Made by a program: the position numbers and the translations under genes
NCBI RefSeq assembly: GCF_017916255.1
Contig: NZ_CP072827.1
Span: 2,790,001-2,854,000, forward strand
Reading direction: 5' to 3'
DNA length: 64,000 bases
Source of the DNA: Streptomyces mobaraensis NBRC 13819 = DSM 40847
GTDB taxonomy: Bacteria > Actinomycetota > Actinomycetes > Streptomycetales > Streptomycetaceae
In this document: piece by piece, positions 38,803-47,283 of the stretch
Numbering within the stretch: the stretch's first letter is position 1
Layout: each line of letters starts with the position of its first letter
The notes under the pieces: model-generated
Database searches by the model: none
Told to the model about the DNA's origin: nothing
The model's input: only the letters and a program-made list of their open reading frames with translations

Positions 38803-39708
38803 ATGGAGCCTCACGCAGCTCACACATCACGCTACGTCTCGTACGACGCGGCGGAACTGGCCTACCGAGTGCTGGAAGCCCGCACCACCGACGCCCCCGG
38901 CGCCTCCGGACCGCCGATCGTCTGCCTCGCCGGCGGCCCCGGCCGGGACGCCGCGTACCTGGGCGACCTCGGCGGCCTCGACGCCCGGCACACCCTCGTC
39001 GTCCCCGACAGCCGGGGCACCGGCGACTCGCCGCCCGCCGCCGACCCCCGCGGCTACGCCTTCCCGGCCCTCGCCGAGGACGTCGAGGCGCTCCGCGACC
39101 ACCTCGGCCTCGACCGCTTCGCCCTCCTCGCCCACGACGCCGGCTGCGCCACCGCCCAGGCGTACGCCGCCCTCTACCCGCACCGGGTCAGCCACCTGGT
39201 CCTCGTCGCGCCCGGCTCCCGCCTCCAGGGCGAACTGCCCACGGACGCCGAGAAGATCTTCGAGTCACGCGCCACCGAGGACTGGTGGGTGGACGCCTAC
39301 GTCGCCGTCCACTCCCTCGCCGACACCCACGACTTCACCGAGGCCCGCGCCCTCCTCCGGCGCGCCGCCCCCATGGGCTACGCCCGCTGGGACGCCCCGC
39401 AACAGGCCCACGCCGCCTCGGAGGACGGCCAGCTCCACCCCGTCCCCCGCATCGCCTTCTGGCAGGGCGTGGACGAACCCGCCCGGCTCGCCCTCCTCGA
39501 CCACCTCCGCTCGGCCACCTTCCCCCTCCTGATCGTCACCGGCGACCGCGACGCCATCACCGGCGTCCGCGCGGGCGAACTGGTCGCCGCCTCCTTCCCC
39601 GCCGCGTCCCGCACCGAGGTACGGACGCTGTACGGGGTGGGGCACTACCCGTGGGTGGACGAACCGGAGATGTTCCGCCCGGTCGTCGAGGACTTCCTGG
39701 CCCGGTGA
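38803..39708 (+). CDS. Alpha/beta hydrolase with an aspartate at the nucleophile position
   Basis: A 301-residue alpha/beta-hydrolase-fold protein. The oxyanion region is CLAGGPGRDAAYLGDL and VVPDSRGTGDSPP is the usual loop. The nucleophile elbow reads LLAHDAGCATAQ, so the catalytic position is D112, not the Ser of esterases and proline iminopeptidases. The acid (GDRDAITGV) and His (GVGHYPWVDEP) complete an Asp-Asp-His triad like that of epoxide hydrolases and dehalogenases. The reaction is therefore uncertain. It starts 23 bp beyond a palindrome-rich divergent gap shared with the LysR regulator. Confidence 0.88.
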   Translation: MEPHAAHTSRYVSYDAAELAYRVLEARTTDAPGASGPPIVCLAGGPGRDAAYLGDLGGLDARHTLVVPDSRGTGDSPPAADPRGYAFPALAEDVEALRDHLGLDRFALLAHDAGCATAQAYAALYPHRVSHLVLVAPGSRLQGELPTDAEKIFESRATEDWWVDAYVAVHSLADTHDFTEARALLRRAAPMGYARWDAPQQAHAASEDGQLHPVPRIAFWQGVDEPARLALLDHLRSATFPLLIVTGDRDAITGVRAGELVAASFPAASRTEVRTLYGVGHYPWVDEPEMFRPVVEDFLAR

Positions 39709-39762
39709 CGGCCGCCGCCGTGAACGCCGTATGACCACTGTGTGGCAGCCGCTCCGGCACTG

Positions 39763-39792
39763 TTGAACACGTCGGGCACCCTTGCCTATGGT
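39763..39792 (+). promoter_or_regulatory. Promoter of the tRNA-Cys gene
   Basis: TTGAAC (39763-39768) and TATGGT (39787-39792) are 18 bp apart. A start site about 7 bp on would give a leader of about 12 nt before the tRNA. This is a good match to the principal sigma-factor (HrdB) consensus. Confidence 0.65.
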
Positions 39793-39811
39793 CGTGGAGC
39801 CGGTACAACAC

Positions 39812-39883
39812 GGCCGTGTGCCCGAGTGGTTGAGGGGCTCGCCTGCAAAGCGAGTTACGCGGGTTCGATTCCCGCCACGGCCT
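39812..39883 (+). tRNA. tRNA-Cys (GCA)
   Basis: A 72-nt cloverleaf. The acceptor stem is GGCCGTG/CACGGCC, with discriminator T as in bacterial tRNA-Cys. The anticodon stem is CTCGC/GCGAG with loop CTGCAAA, so the anticodon is GCA (39845-39847). The T arm is GCGGG TTCGATT CCCGC. CCA is not encoded. The accessory gene block starts about 60 bp downstream. Confidence 0.95.
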
Positions 39884-39944
39884 CTCCTGTCAGTGTCCCG
39901 CCATAACCTGTCCTCCCTGATACCGCGCCACCAGGGAGGGTCGC

Positions 39945-40706
39945 ATGTCGCATGTGCCGGAGAGTCGACGTGTCGGGCGAGTCGCCGTCAACAAGTTGCG
40001 TTCGTTGCTGGAGCAGCGGGGTCACATCGTCCAAGAGATCGACGGGGCGAATGACCACGGCGAGGACATGCTCGTCACCTTCGTCAGCAATGGCCAGAGA
40101 ACGGAAGACACTGTCGCGATACAAGTGAAGGGCGGCAGCTCTCATCGCACACGAAGGGGCTACCGCGTTCGGGTCGACCAGCACGCGAGCAATTGGCGAA
40201 ACAGCAACATCCCTGTCCTGTGCGTGGTCCACGATCCGGAACCTGACACGCTGTACTGGGCCAACGCGACCCGGCAGCTGCGCAGGGCAGCGGCTCAGCG
40301 AAAGGTCCTGAAGTCCGTCGTCATCAGCAGGGATACCGCGCTGACCGAGGGAACACTGGACGATTTCGTACGGCAGGCACGCCGCTGCGTAGACCTGGAA
40401 CGACGGGGCATCGGCCGGTTGTCGGACATGGCAGGTGTCGAGTTCGGCGAGACCGATATCGTCAAGCCGTTCCGAACGGATGACGTCGGCGAAGACATGG
40501 TCTTCTGGCAACGCAAAGGCGAGCCCTTCGCAACCCTGTTGCATAACGACCTGGACTGGGCACCCGTACGCATAAGCGAAGACATGCTGAGATTCGGCCC
40601 CTTCTTCCCACACATCGGCGACGTCGTCCTCGCTGAAGCAGAGGCGCATTGGCTGATCGCATGTTTCAAGACAAGCGAATGGTGGCGGCGCCCGGAGAGC
40701 ACGTGA
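39945..40706 (+). CDS. DUF4365-like protein with a PD-(D/E)xK nuclease fold
   Basis: A 253-residue protein. The N-terminal domain has the restriction-like core: EQRGHIVQEIDGANDHGEDM (acidic residues E31, D37, E40, D41) followed by DTVAIQVKGGSSHR (Q60-x-K62). This pattern is typical of DUF4365, a PD-(D/E)xK superfamily often found in defence loci. The C-terminal half (FGETDIVKPFRTDDVGED and so on) is unassigned. Codon choice is less GC-biased than in neighbours (for example ATA, CGA and GCA codons), which suggests recent acquisition. It starts 61 bp after the tRNA-Cys. Nuclease activity is inferred from the motif only. Confidence 0.75.
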   Translation: MSHVPESRRVGRVAVNKLRSLLEQRGHIVQEIDGANDHGEDMLVTFVSNGQRTEDTVAIQVKGGSSHRTRRGYRVRVDQHASNWRNSNIPVLCVVHDPEPDTLYWANATRQLRRAAAQRKVLKSVVISRDTALTEGTLDDFVRQARRCVDLERRGIGRLSDMAGVEFGETDIVKPFRTDDVGEDMVFWQRKGEPFATLLHNDLDWAPVRISEDMLRFGPFFPHIGDVVLAEAEAHWLIACFKTSEWWRRPEST

Positions 40707-40837
40707 GACCACCGCCGTTCCACCGGTTCGCTTCCAGGCTGTAGTCCCGTCCCCCCGACGAGAGAAGCCAGGAGCCTGAGTACCCGTACTCACGCCATGC
40801 CCCCGCCGTCGGGCAATCGTACGGATGCCCAGGTGAG

Positions 40838-41212
40838 ATGCCCGTTCGTAACGTGACAGGCATGACATCGGCCGACACCCACCAGACGCCGGACAGCGCG
40901 TCCAGCACCGGCGTGGCTTTCCTGAAACTGCTCGGCGGCGTCGCCCTGTGGCTCTTCGCCGCGTTCACCTTCGCAGTCCTGCCCGTCTGCGTGATGGCGA
41001 GCGACGGTTGCGACGCCGGCGACACCAAGATGATCTGTACGGCGACGGGTCAGAACGCCGTGGTCTGGACACCGGTCCTCGCCGCTCCCGCTGCCGCCCT
41101 CCTCGGCACCTGGGGACTGGCCTCCCGCCGCGAGAACGGCCCGCTGGCCTGGATGATCGCCCTCATGATGCTGATGGCGACGTGGTTCGTCGTCCTCTCG
41201 ATCGCGCGGTGA
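40838..41212 (+). CDS. Small membrane protein, 124 residues
   Basis: It has three hydrophobic segments (about 27-48, 77-93 and 103-122). Between the first two is a Cys-containing external loop (MASDGCDAGDTKMICTATGQN) with two cysteines likely to form a disulfide. A second possible start at 40862 would remove eight residues. An AGGTGAG sequence precedes the first ATG. The family is not recognised. It lies upstream of the Ser/Thr kinase gene and may be cotranscribed. Confidence 0.65.
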   Translation: MPVRNVTGMTSADTHQTPDSASSTGVAFLKLLGGVALWLFAAFTFAVLPVCVMASDGCDAGDTKMICTATGQNAVVWTPVLAAPAAALLGTWGLASRRENGPLAWMIALMMLMATWFVVLSIAR

Positions 41213-41340
41213 GGGAGATGAGCGCGGGGAGTGGCCCCCGAGACGCCCCGCCTGCCCGCCCACGGACGGCCGCCGGGAGAATCGGGCGTGCAAGAGGCGA
41301 CCTCGTGTGCGCCGACCCGCTCGGACAGGCACGTCATCCC

Positions 41341-43470
41341 ATGGATCCCCTCACCACCGGCGACCCCCTCCGCCTCGGCCCGTACCGTCTCGTCGGCGTG
41401 CTCGGCGCGGGCGGCATGGGCAAGGTCTACCTCGGCCGGAACGCCGCCGGGGGCACTGCCGCCGTCAAGGTGCTGCACCCGGAGACGGCCCACGACCCGC
41501 ACATGGCGCAGCGCTTCGTCCGCGAGGCGCAGGCCGCACAGGCCGTGACGAGCCCGGGCGTCGCGCGGGTGCTCGGGGCGTGGACGGAGGGCGGCCGGCC
41601 GTGGATCGCCACCGAGTTCCTGGCCGGGCCGACGCTGACCGAGGCCGTGGAGCGGCACGGGCCGTTCGACGAGGCGGGGGTGCGGGCCCTGGGCGCCGCG
41701 CTGGCGCGGACCCTCGGGGACATCCACGCCGCCGGCCTGGTGCACCGCGACATCAAGCCGTCCAACATCGTCCTGACCTCCTCCGGCCCGCGCGTCATCG
41801 ACTTCGGCATCGCCCGCCCCGAGCACGGCCTCACCCTCACCACCACCGGCACCAACCCCGTCACCCCCGGCTACGGCGCCCCCGAGCAGGTCCTCGGCCG
41901 GCGAGTCGGCCCGCCCGGTGACGTGTTCTCACTCGGCGCCGTCCTCGCCTTCGCGGCCACCGGCCGGCGCGCCTACGACGGCACGGACGTGGCCTCCATC
42001 CAGTACAAGGTCGTCCACGAGGAACCGGACCTGGCAGGCCTCCCCGCCCCGCTGCACGCCCTGATCGCCCCCTGCCTGGCCCGTGAACCCGGACACCGCC
42101 CGCAACCCGCCCTCGTCGCCACCGCGATGGCCCCGCCCAAGGGGGCCGACCGCGTCTGGCGCCGCGGCCCGCTCGCCGCCGACATCGCCCGCCGCGAGGC
42201 CGCCGCGCGCGAACTGACCATGCTGGCCGCCGCGCCCACCACCACCCCGGGACTCTCCCGGCGCCGCCTCGTCACGGCCCTGGTCGCGGGCGCCGCGACG
42301 GTGGCCGCAGCGGGCGGCGCCGGGACGTGGTGGTACCTCCGCGACGGCGCCTCGGCACAGCAGTCCCTCAAGGCCGACCCGCCACCCCCGCCCCAGCCCT
42401 GGGACGCCAAGCCCCTGACGGCCGGGCAGTACGAGGAGGGCCGCCCGCCCGCCGAACTCTGGGGCCCGGTCGGCACGTTCCCCTTCGCGCCCGCCCCGCT
42501 GCCCGTGCGCGACCTGGTCATCGCCATGACGAGCGACGGCCTGGCAGCCTTCTCCGTCCGGGACGGCATACCGAAGTGGCGGGTGAAGAGCGAGCAGTAC
42601 GGCCGGTTCGCGGGCCGCTCCGGCATCGTGGCGACCCCGTTCGACGGCGGCCGGCTGGTCGGCCTGGACGCCACCACGGGCGACGAACGCTGGAGCGCGT
42701 CCGTCGACGCGGACCACGTCCTCGCGATGGACGACGAGGCGGTGTACTTCGTGAACGGCGCCGGGTCCCTGCACCCCAGCAAGATCACCGCTTTCGACTT
42801 CCGCTCCCGCGAGATCCGCTGGGCCGTCCCCCACCCGGACCGGGAACCGACCCACTCCGACGCCGCGCTGGCGGTCCCCGCCCGCGACCGCCTCGTCGTC
42901 TACGGCCGGAACGGCGAGGTCCGCGCCCTCGACACCGCCACCGGACGCACCGCGTGGAAGCTCACCCAACGGCCCGACGGACAGGACGCGGTCATGCCGG
43001 CGGTCCGCGACGACATGGTGTACCTCGGCGGAAAGACCCTGGCCGCGCACCGCCTGGACGACGGCGAGAAGGTCTGGTCCCTCCCCTCCGCCTCCTTCCG
43101 AGTCAGCCCGACACTCGCAGGCAGGGCCTCCTTCCAGGGTTGGTCCGGCCCGACCGTCGACGGTTCCTTCCTCTACGCCCTGGACTCACCGGTCCTGCAC
43201 TGCCTCGACCGCCGCACCGGCAAGACCGTCTGGACCCACCGCCTGGACGACCGCGCCTACCCGCCCCTCACACCCCCCGCCGTCCAGGGCCGAACCGTCT
43301 GGACCGTCACCGGAGGCAGCGACTCCGCCGCCCTGGCCCTCGACAAACAGACCGGCAAGCCCCTCTGGTCCTACCCTTGGCGCGGCAGCGTCTCCCCGTG
43401 GCTCGTCGGCTCGGGCAACCGCGTGTTCCTCTCCTCGAACGGCTCACTGACCGCGATGCCGGTGGTGTGA
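41341..43470 (+). CDS. Ser/Thr protein kinase with an extracytoplasmic PQQ-like propeller
   Basis: A 709-residue receptor-like kinase. The catalytic domain is residues 14-260: glycine loop GAGGMGKVYLG, AVKVLH (K43), HRDIKPSN (D137) and IDFG (153-156). GYGAPEQVLGR follows as the activation segment end. A membrane helix lies near residues 306-328. The outer part has repeated PQQ/YVTN-type beta strands, such as GLDATTGDERWSASVDADHV, ALDTATGRTAWKLT and CLDRRTGKTVWTHRL, which form a propeller that could sense a ligand. Streptomyces genomes carry many such kinases. The target is unknown. The intracellular part of the chain is short compared with PASTA kinases. Confidence 0.9.
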   Translation: MDPLTTGDPLRLGPYRLVGVLGAGGMGKVYLGRNAAGGTAAVKVLHPETAHDPHMAQRFVREAQAAQAVTSPGVARVLGAWTEGGRPWIATEFLAGPTLTEAVERHGPFDEAGVRALGAALARTLGDIHAAGLVHRDIKPSNIVLTSSGPRVIDFGIARPEHGLTLTTTGTNPVTPGYGAPEQVLGRRVGPPGDVFSLGAVLAFAATGRRAYDGTDVASIQYKVVHEEPDLAGLPAPLHALIAPCLAREPGHRPQPALVATAMAPPKGADRVWRRGPLAADIARREAAARELTMLAAAPTTTPGLSRRRLVTALVAGAATVAAAGGAGTWWYLRDGASAQQSLKADPPPPPQPWDAKPLTAGQYEEGRPPAELWGPVGTFPFAPAPLPVRDLVIAMTSDGLAAFSVRDGIPKWRVKSEQYGRFAGRSGIVATPFDGGRLVGLDATTGDERWSASVDADHVLAMDDEAVYFVNGAGSLHPSKITAFDFRSREIRWAVPHPDREPTHSDAALAVPARDRLVVYGRNGEVRALDTATGRTAWKLTQRPDGQDAVMPAVRDDMVYLGGKTLAAHRLDDGEKVWSLPSASFRVSPTLAGRASFQGWSGPTVDGSFLYALDSPVLHCLDRRTGKTVWTHRLDDRAYPPLTPPAVQGRTVWTVTGGSDSAALALDKQTGKPLWSYPWRGSVSPWLVGSGNRVFLSSNGSLTAMPVV

Positions 43471-43540
43471 GCCGGCACGGGACGGGGGCGCCGGCGGCTC
43501 TCGGCGCACCCGCCGGAAATCACCCAGAGTAAGGAGGCAC

Positions 43541-43711
43541 ATGCCGGCTTTCTCGCCCCAGCCGCCCATTCGCGGCGGGGCACCGGGCGCCGACCCACCT
43601 CTCGTCCGACCACTCCGCGCCCCCTACACCAAGCCATGCGCGGCTACCGACCGTCAGGCACGCAGCGTGTCACACGCCGACGCTAACTCCGGGCGCCCAC
43701 ACGAGTTTTGA
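43541..43711 (+). CDS. Candidate small ORF, 56 residues
   Basis: ATG 43541 is preceded by AAGGAGG, a full anti-Shine-Dalgarno match, though only 3 nt away. The product starts MPAFSPQPPIRGGAPGADPP and ends SVSHADANSGRPHEF. It is rich in Pro, Arg and Ala and has no recognised domain. It lies in the 487-bp gap between the kinase and the WXG-like genes (43471-43957). The remainder of that gap has no gene but contains a promoter at 43853. Confidence 0.35.
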   Translation: MPAFSPQPPIRGGAPGADPPLVRPLRAPYTKPCAATDRQARSVSHADANSGRPHEF

Positions 43712-43852
43712 TTCGAGCATGAACCGACCACGCGTCACCTTCGGCATCGCCGCGACAACCCACGCGCACACTTCCGGGCGACATGGCGGGCGAGCGCGGA
43801 CATGCGGCGAAATGCCCCCATGCACACACTCATGACAGACTCTGACAATTTC

Positions 43853-43881
43853 TTGCCGCCTCAGCAAAGTTGACTTACAGT
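43853..43881 (+). promoter_or_regulatory. Promoter of the WXG100-like gene cluster
   Basis: TTGCCG (43853-43858) and TACAGT (43876-43881) are 17 bp apart, in a locally AT-rich stretch (GACAATTTC just upstream). The first gene of the cluster starts 77 bp downstream. This is a good consensus-type promoter for the group. Confidence 0.65.
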
Positions 43882-43957
43882 CACCCGAGCGCGTGCCGGT
43901 GGACCACCGCACCCCCACCCGCACCCATGACGCGAACCGACCGACCAAGGAGGGGCG

Positions 43958-44251
43958 ATGTCTGACTTCGGTCACGCCGACGACGGCATGGCGGACCTGC
44001 TGCGGAGACTGAACGAGGTGACGGAGCGGATGCACGAAGCCTGCGCCGCACTGAAAAAGGTCGGCCCGAAGGGGCTGGGGACACAGGGCCTCGACGCTGC
44101 TTGCTACCACTTCCAGGACAACTGGCACGACGGCATCAAGCGCATAGCCAAGGGGTCCAAGCACGTCCACAGCGCCCTGAAGGAAGCCTCGAAGGAGTTC
44201 ACGGAATACGAACACGTCGTGCGTCAGGGGTTCAGCCCCAAGGGTCGGTAA
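43958..44251 (+). CDS. Small helical protein of the WXG100/ESX-like group
   Basis: A 97-residue protein starting MSDFGHADDGMADLLRRLNE. It is almost entirely helical, with a central turn, and contains LDAACYHFQDNWHDGIKRI and LKEASKEFTEYEHVVR. Size and helical-hairpin pattern fit an ESAT-6-like partner protein, although the WxG motif itself is missing (the turn has QDNWHDG). It precedes a larger protein with a WKG motif, as expected for a pair. Function is inferred from this context. Confidence 0.6.
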   Translation: MSDFGHADDGMADLLRRLNEVTERMHEACAALKKVGPKGLGTQGLDAACYHFQDNWHDGIKRIAKGSKHVHSALKEASKEFTEYEHVVRQGFSPKGR

Positions 44252-44299
44252 GCCGCCGCCACCCCGCATCCGACAAGCGGATCCACACTCAGGAGAGAC

Positions 44300-45565
44300 A
44301 TGTCCGACTCCGCATGGCCTGGACTCGGCTTCAACCCCGCGAAAGGCAGCGTGAAAACGACCGACTGGCTTGCACACGATGTCGGCCGCGTCGCAGACGA
44401 ACTCGAAGAACTCCACGGCCTGATAGAGAAGATAGGCAAGTCGGACAAGGTCTGGAAAGGTGAGGCGGCCACGGCTTTCAGAAGCCAGCTCGGCAAGCTG
44501 CCCACCTACCTGCAGCAGGGCAGCAAGTCCATGCATGACTGCTCGCGCGCGCTGAAGCAGTGGCGCGAGCACCTCCACGCCCACCAGGAAACAGCGAAGC
44601 GGCTGGAAGCCGACGCGGTCGCCGCGAGGTCACGGGTCAGGGAGACGGTCGAGGCCAGCAAAACCGTCAACCAGAAGATCGACGACATCAACCGCAACCA
44701 TGTGCAGATCTCCAAGGCCGAAGCGGACAAGCTGACGAGCGAGAGCAGCAAGGCCGCCTCGGAGGCCAGCAAGGCCGTGCACGCGCTCGACCTGATCATC
44801 GCCGAGGCCGAGCGCCTCCGCGAGCAGTGGGAGCGGAACTCGGAGGCAGCGGCCAAGGCGATACGCGAGGCCGCCAAGAACCACCCGCCGGACATCAGCG
44901 TGTGGGAGCGAATATCCGGCCGCCTCAACCAGGCGTGGAAGGGCTTCAAGGACTTCCTCGTCAAGCACGCGGACCTGTTCTCCACATTGTCGAGCGCATT
45001 GGCCCTCGCAGCGATCGTGGCCAGCGTCTTCCCGCCTGCGGGAGCCGTTCTGGGCGGCTTGTCGGTCGCCTGCGCGAGCGCGGCGGCGGCGGGGCACTAC
45101 ATGGCGTGGAAGCGTGGCCTCATCGACAAAAAGACAGCTTTCACCAAGATGGGAATGGACAGTTTGGGCCTCTTTCCCACGTTCGGGGCCGGCAAGGGGC
45201 TCGTCCTGGGAATAAAGGCAGGCGCCAGGGGCGGAAGATTGCTCAACGGAGCCAAGGAGGCGCGTACAGGATTTTTGGAAGGCTTCACGAACCCCATCAG
45301 CACCAAGAGCATCAGCGCTACCGTGAACCGGATCAGCGGGAAGTTCGGGAAACAAATCATCGGAAAGCCTGGGGAAAGCATGATCCGCCCGGAGGCGGTC
45401 ACCGGTCCGATCAAGGCCCTGACCACCATACACGGGCTGGAAAAACTGATCACACATGGCGAAAGTTCCAGCCACCACGAGAGGGAACCTCTCATCCAGG
45501 CACCCGCACCCTACACAGGCAGAAGAGGTACACCCACCGCGTTCCATAAGGCCCTGGCCGCCTGA
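44300..45565 (+). CDS. Putative type VII secretion substrate with N-terminal WXG-like domain
   Basis: A 421-residue protein. The N-terminal 110 residues form a helical hairpin with the turn VWKGEAATAFRSQLG (W52-K53-G54), the WXG100 signature. A long coiled-coil region follows (about 100-200, SKTVNQKIDDINRNHVQISK). A hydrophobic region (about 227-272, ALALAAIVASVFPPAGAVLG) could cross a membrane twice. The C-terminal 150 residues have no recognised toxin domain. Such proteins are annotated as putative T7SS-secreted proteins in Streptomyces. No secretion ATPase is nearby. Confidence 0.7.
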   Translation: MSDSAWPGLGFNPAKGSVKTTDWLAHDVGRVADELEELHGLIEKIGKSDKVWKGEAATAFRSQLGKLPTYLQQGSKSMHDCSRALKQWREHLHAHQETAKRLEADAVAARSRVRETVEASKTVNQKIDDINRNHVQISKAEADKLTSESSKAASEASKAVHALDLIIAEAERLREQWERNSEAAAKAIREAAKNHPPDISVWERISGRLNQAWKGFKDFLVKHADLFSTLSSALALAAIVASVFPPAGAVLGGLSVACASAAAAGHYMAWKRGLIDKKTAFTKMGMDSLGLFPTFGAGKGLVLGIKAGARGGRLLNGAKEARTGFLEGFTNPISTKSISATVNRISGKFGKQIIGKPGESMIRPEAVTGPIKALTTIHGLEKLITHGESSSHHEREPLIQAPAPYTGRRGTPTAFHKALAA

Positions 45566-45573
45566 TCAAGCAG

Positions 45574-46683
45574 ATGAAACCCTCCATGGACACCCCTGCT
45601 GGTGACGACCTCTACATAACCTGGCTTCCCCCCGCCTTCTTTCACCCTCTTCCGCTGGACTCCGTGGATGCCGAGGAGGCGGCCGACCAGCTTTACTCCC
45701 TGACCGAGAGACTCCTGCCGTCCGGTACCGACGAGGAGAGACTCCGGATGTGCGTGACCTACGGGTACCTTCTTGAGGGCCTCATTGAGGCAGGAGCCGA
45801 GTACGCGGCCTTCTGCGCTCTCGACATGGGCGGGGGGAGGCAGAGCACCGCTTCCTTGGCGATGTACCGACTCGCGCTTGAGGACTACGCGATCACGAAC
45901 CCGCTCAGCCAGACGGCATCCGCCCTCAGAGAGGCCTACCCAGGCGATGACATACGTTTCGCCGACCTCCCCTGCGGCAAAGCCGTTGTGCGCATAGGAG
46001 ACGAACCGTTCCTGGTCCCTTCGGAGTTTTCGGGCACCGGCACCCCGGTCGAGATGGTGAGGGGAGTGATCCAGGTCTACACCCCCTCACCTGACGAGTC
46101 GGACATGGTAGTGCTGGAACTCGGGACTCCAGCCATGGACGACTGGGATTTCTATTCCGAACTGTTCGCCAGTGTCGTGCAGACCGTGAGCTGGTCCACT
46201 GAGGACGAACTGCTCTTCCTCGCGGAACCGTCCCAGACTTTCGACCCCGTCGACAGCGCGTCCACCGCTGCCGCGCAAGAAATCTACGCGCATTCGAGCA
46301 ATGTCCTGGACGCCTTGGCGATGCATGGATCGGTCAGTCCGGAGAACCGCTTGAGCGAGGTCGTCTGCCACGACTGCCGAGCGGTAAAAAGCCCTATTCC
46401 GTGTTCCCTCCTGCACGAGTGGTCCGTGCGCGTCGTGACGGCTCCCGACAACTCCATCGATGTGATGCGGCGCGCCGAGGCCGCTCTGCTGGATCACGGC
46501 TGGAACCGGACTCCTCCATCGGCAACGGCAGTCCATTCCTTCGCAGCCGTGCACGCCGCGGGCTACCGCCTTGGCCTGACCCCTCTTCCCGGCGGACAGC
46601 GGCTTCTCGTCAAGGTGCTCGGCCCTTGCCGGAGGCCGGTCGAGACGCCTGCGGGATGCCACCGGTCGGTCAAGAAGCCTTGA
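45574..46683 (+). CDS. Hypothetical protein, 369 residues
   Basis: It starts MKPSMDTPAGDDLYITWLPP. It is acidic and soluble, with no signal peptide or membrane helix. The C-terminal part contains two cysteine pairs (VCHDCRAVKSPIPC and so on). I recognise no domain. It starts 8 bp after the T7SS-like gene and is followed 9 bp later by a membrane protein, so it belongs to the same transcript. A chaperone or immunity role for the upstream secreted protein is a guess from position only. Confidence 0.65.
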   Translation: MKPSMDTPAGDDLYITWLPPAFFHPLPLDSVDAEEAADQLYSLTERLLPSGTDEERLRMCVTYGYLLEGLIEAGAEYAAFCALDMGGGRQSTASLAMYRLALEDYAITNPLSQTASALREAYPGDDIRFADLPCGKAVVRIGDEPFLVPSEFSGTGTPVEMVRGVIQVYTPSPDESDMVVLELGTPAMDDWDFYSELFASVVQTVSWSTEDELLFLAEPSQTFDPVDSASTAAAQEIYAHSSNVLDALAMHGSVSPENRLSEVVCHDCRAVKSPIPCSLLHEWSVRVVTAPDNSIDVMRRAEAALLDHGWNRTPPSATAVHSFAAVHAAGYRLGLTPLPGGQRLLVKVLGPCRRPVETPAGCHRSVKKP

Positions 46684-46692
46684 GAGGTCTCC

Positions 46693-47091
46693 ATGCCAGA
46701 GAAATTCGACCAGGCCCCACGCAAGTCACAAGCCGTCGTCGACTATGAACGGATCGCCGGTAAGGGCGCGTGGTACGACGAAGCGGGGTGCACCCTCGCC
46801 CTCTTTCCCCTCATAGGAGCCCTGCTCGGCTTCGGCAGCGACTTCCCGGGAGGTTATGCGGTCCTCCTGCTCGTTCCCGTCGTGGTTTGGCTGTGGGCCC
46901 TCGCCATTCGGCGTGCCTTCCGTCTGCGGCCGTTGTCCGCCGACACCCGCGATTACGTGCGGCGCCTGGTGGACGCCGAGGAGAGAGGCGTATCGATCCC
47001 ACAACCGTCCGCCGCCTTGCAGCCGTTGTATCGGGCAGAGAAAACAATGCGCGAACACCGGGTGGAGAAGCCGCGCAAGAAGCAGTGCTGA
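46693..47091 (+). CDS. Small two-helix membrane protein, 132 residues
   Basis: It starts MPEKFDQAPRKSQAVVDYER. Two adjacent hydrophobic segments (about 34-50 and 54-72, LALFPLIGALLGFG and AVLLLVPVVVWLWALAI) form a hairpin, followed by a basic cytoplasmic tail ending EKPRKKQC. The ATG has GAGAGG-like sequence upstream. The family is not recognised. It is cotranscribed with the preceding genes of the accessory block. Confidence 0.65.
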   Translation: MPEKFDQAPRKSQAVVDYERIAGKGAWYDEAGCTLALFPLIGALLGFGSDFPGGYAVLLLVPVVVWLWALAIRRAFRLRPLSADTRDYVRRLVDAEERGVSIPQPSAALQPLYRAEKTMREHRVEKPRKKQC

Positions 47092-47148
47092 CGCCGGGCC
47101 GGCCTGTACGCGCCTTCGAGACCCCTGGACACCCAAGAAGCGGGAGCC

Positions 47149-47247
47149 GTGCTGACCGAGTTGTCGCCGCGACTGAAGGAGTTGCTCACCAGCGAGAAGA
47201 AGGAACGGCGCTACCGCCGCCGGAAGGAAGCCCGGAAGCGGCGGTGA
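47149..47247 (+). CDS. Candidate 32-residue basic peptide
   Basis: A GTG start at 47149 with GGGAG 2-3 nt before it. The product reads MLTELSPRLKELLTSEKKER then RYRRRKEARKRR. It is an amphipathic helix followed by a very basic end. It would be the last gene of the accessory block, ending 37 bp before the 3' end of the molybdenum-hydroxylase gene on the other strand. Translation is unproven. Confidence 0.35.
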   Translation: MLTELSPRLKELLTSEKKERRYRRRKEARKRR

Positions 47248-47283
47248 GTCGTGCCGGCGGGCTCCCTTCCACCCGTTCCGCCG

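Noticed and set aside
39812..47250. Integrative element using tRNA-Cys as attachment site
   Set aside because: No integrase gene and no second copy of the tRNA 3' end were found around 47 kb, so only an accessory block can be claimed.
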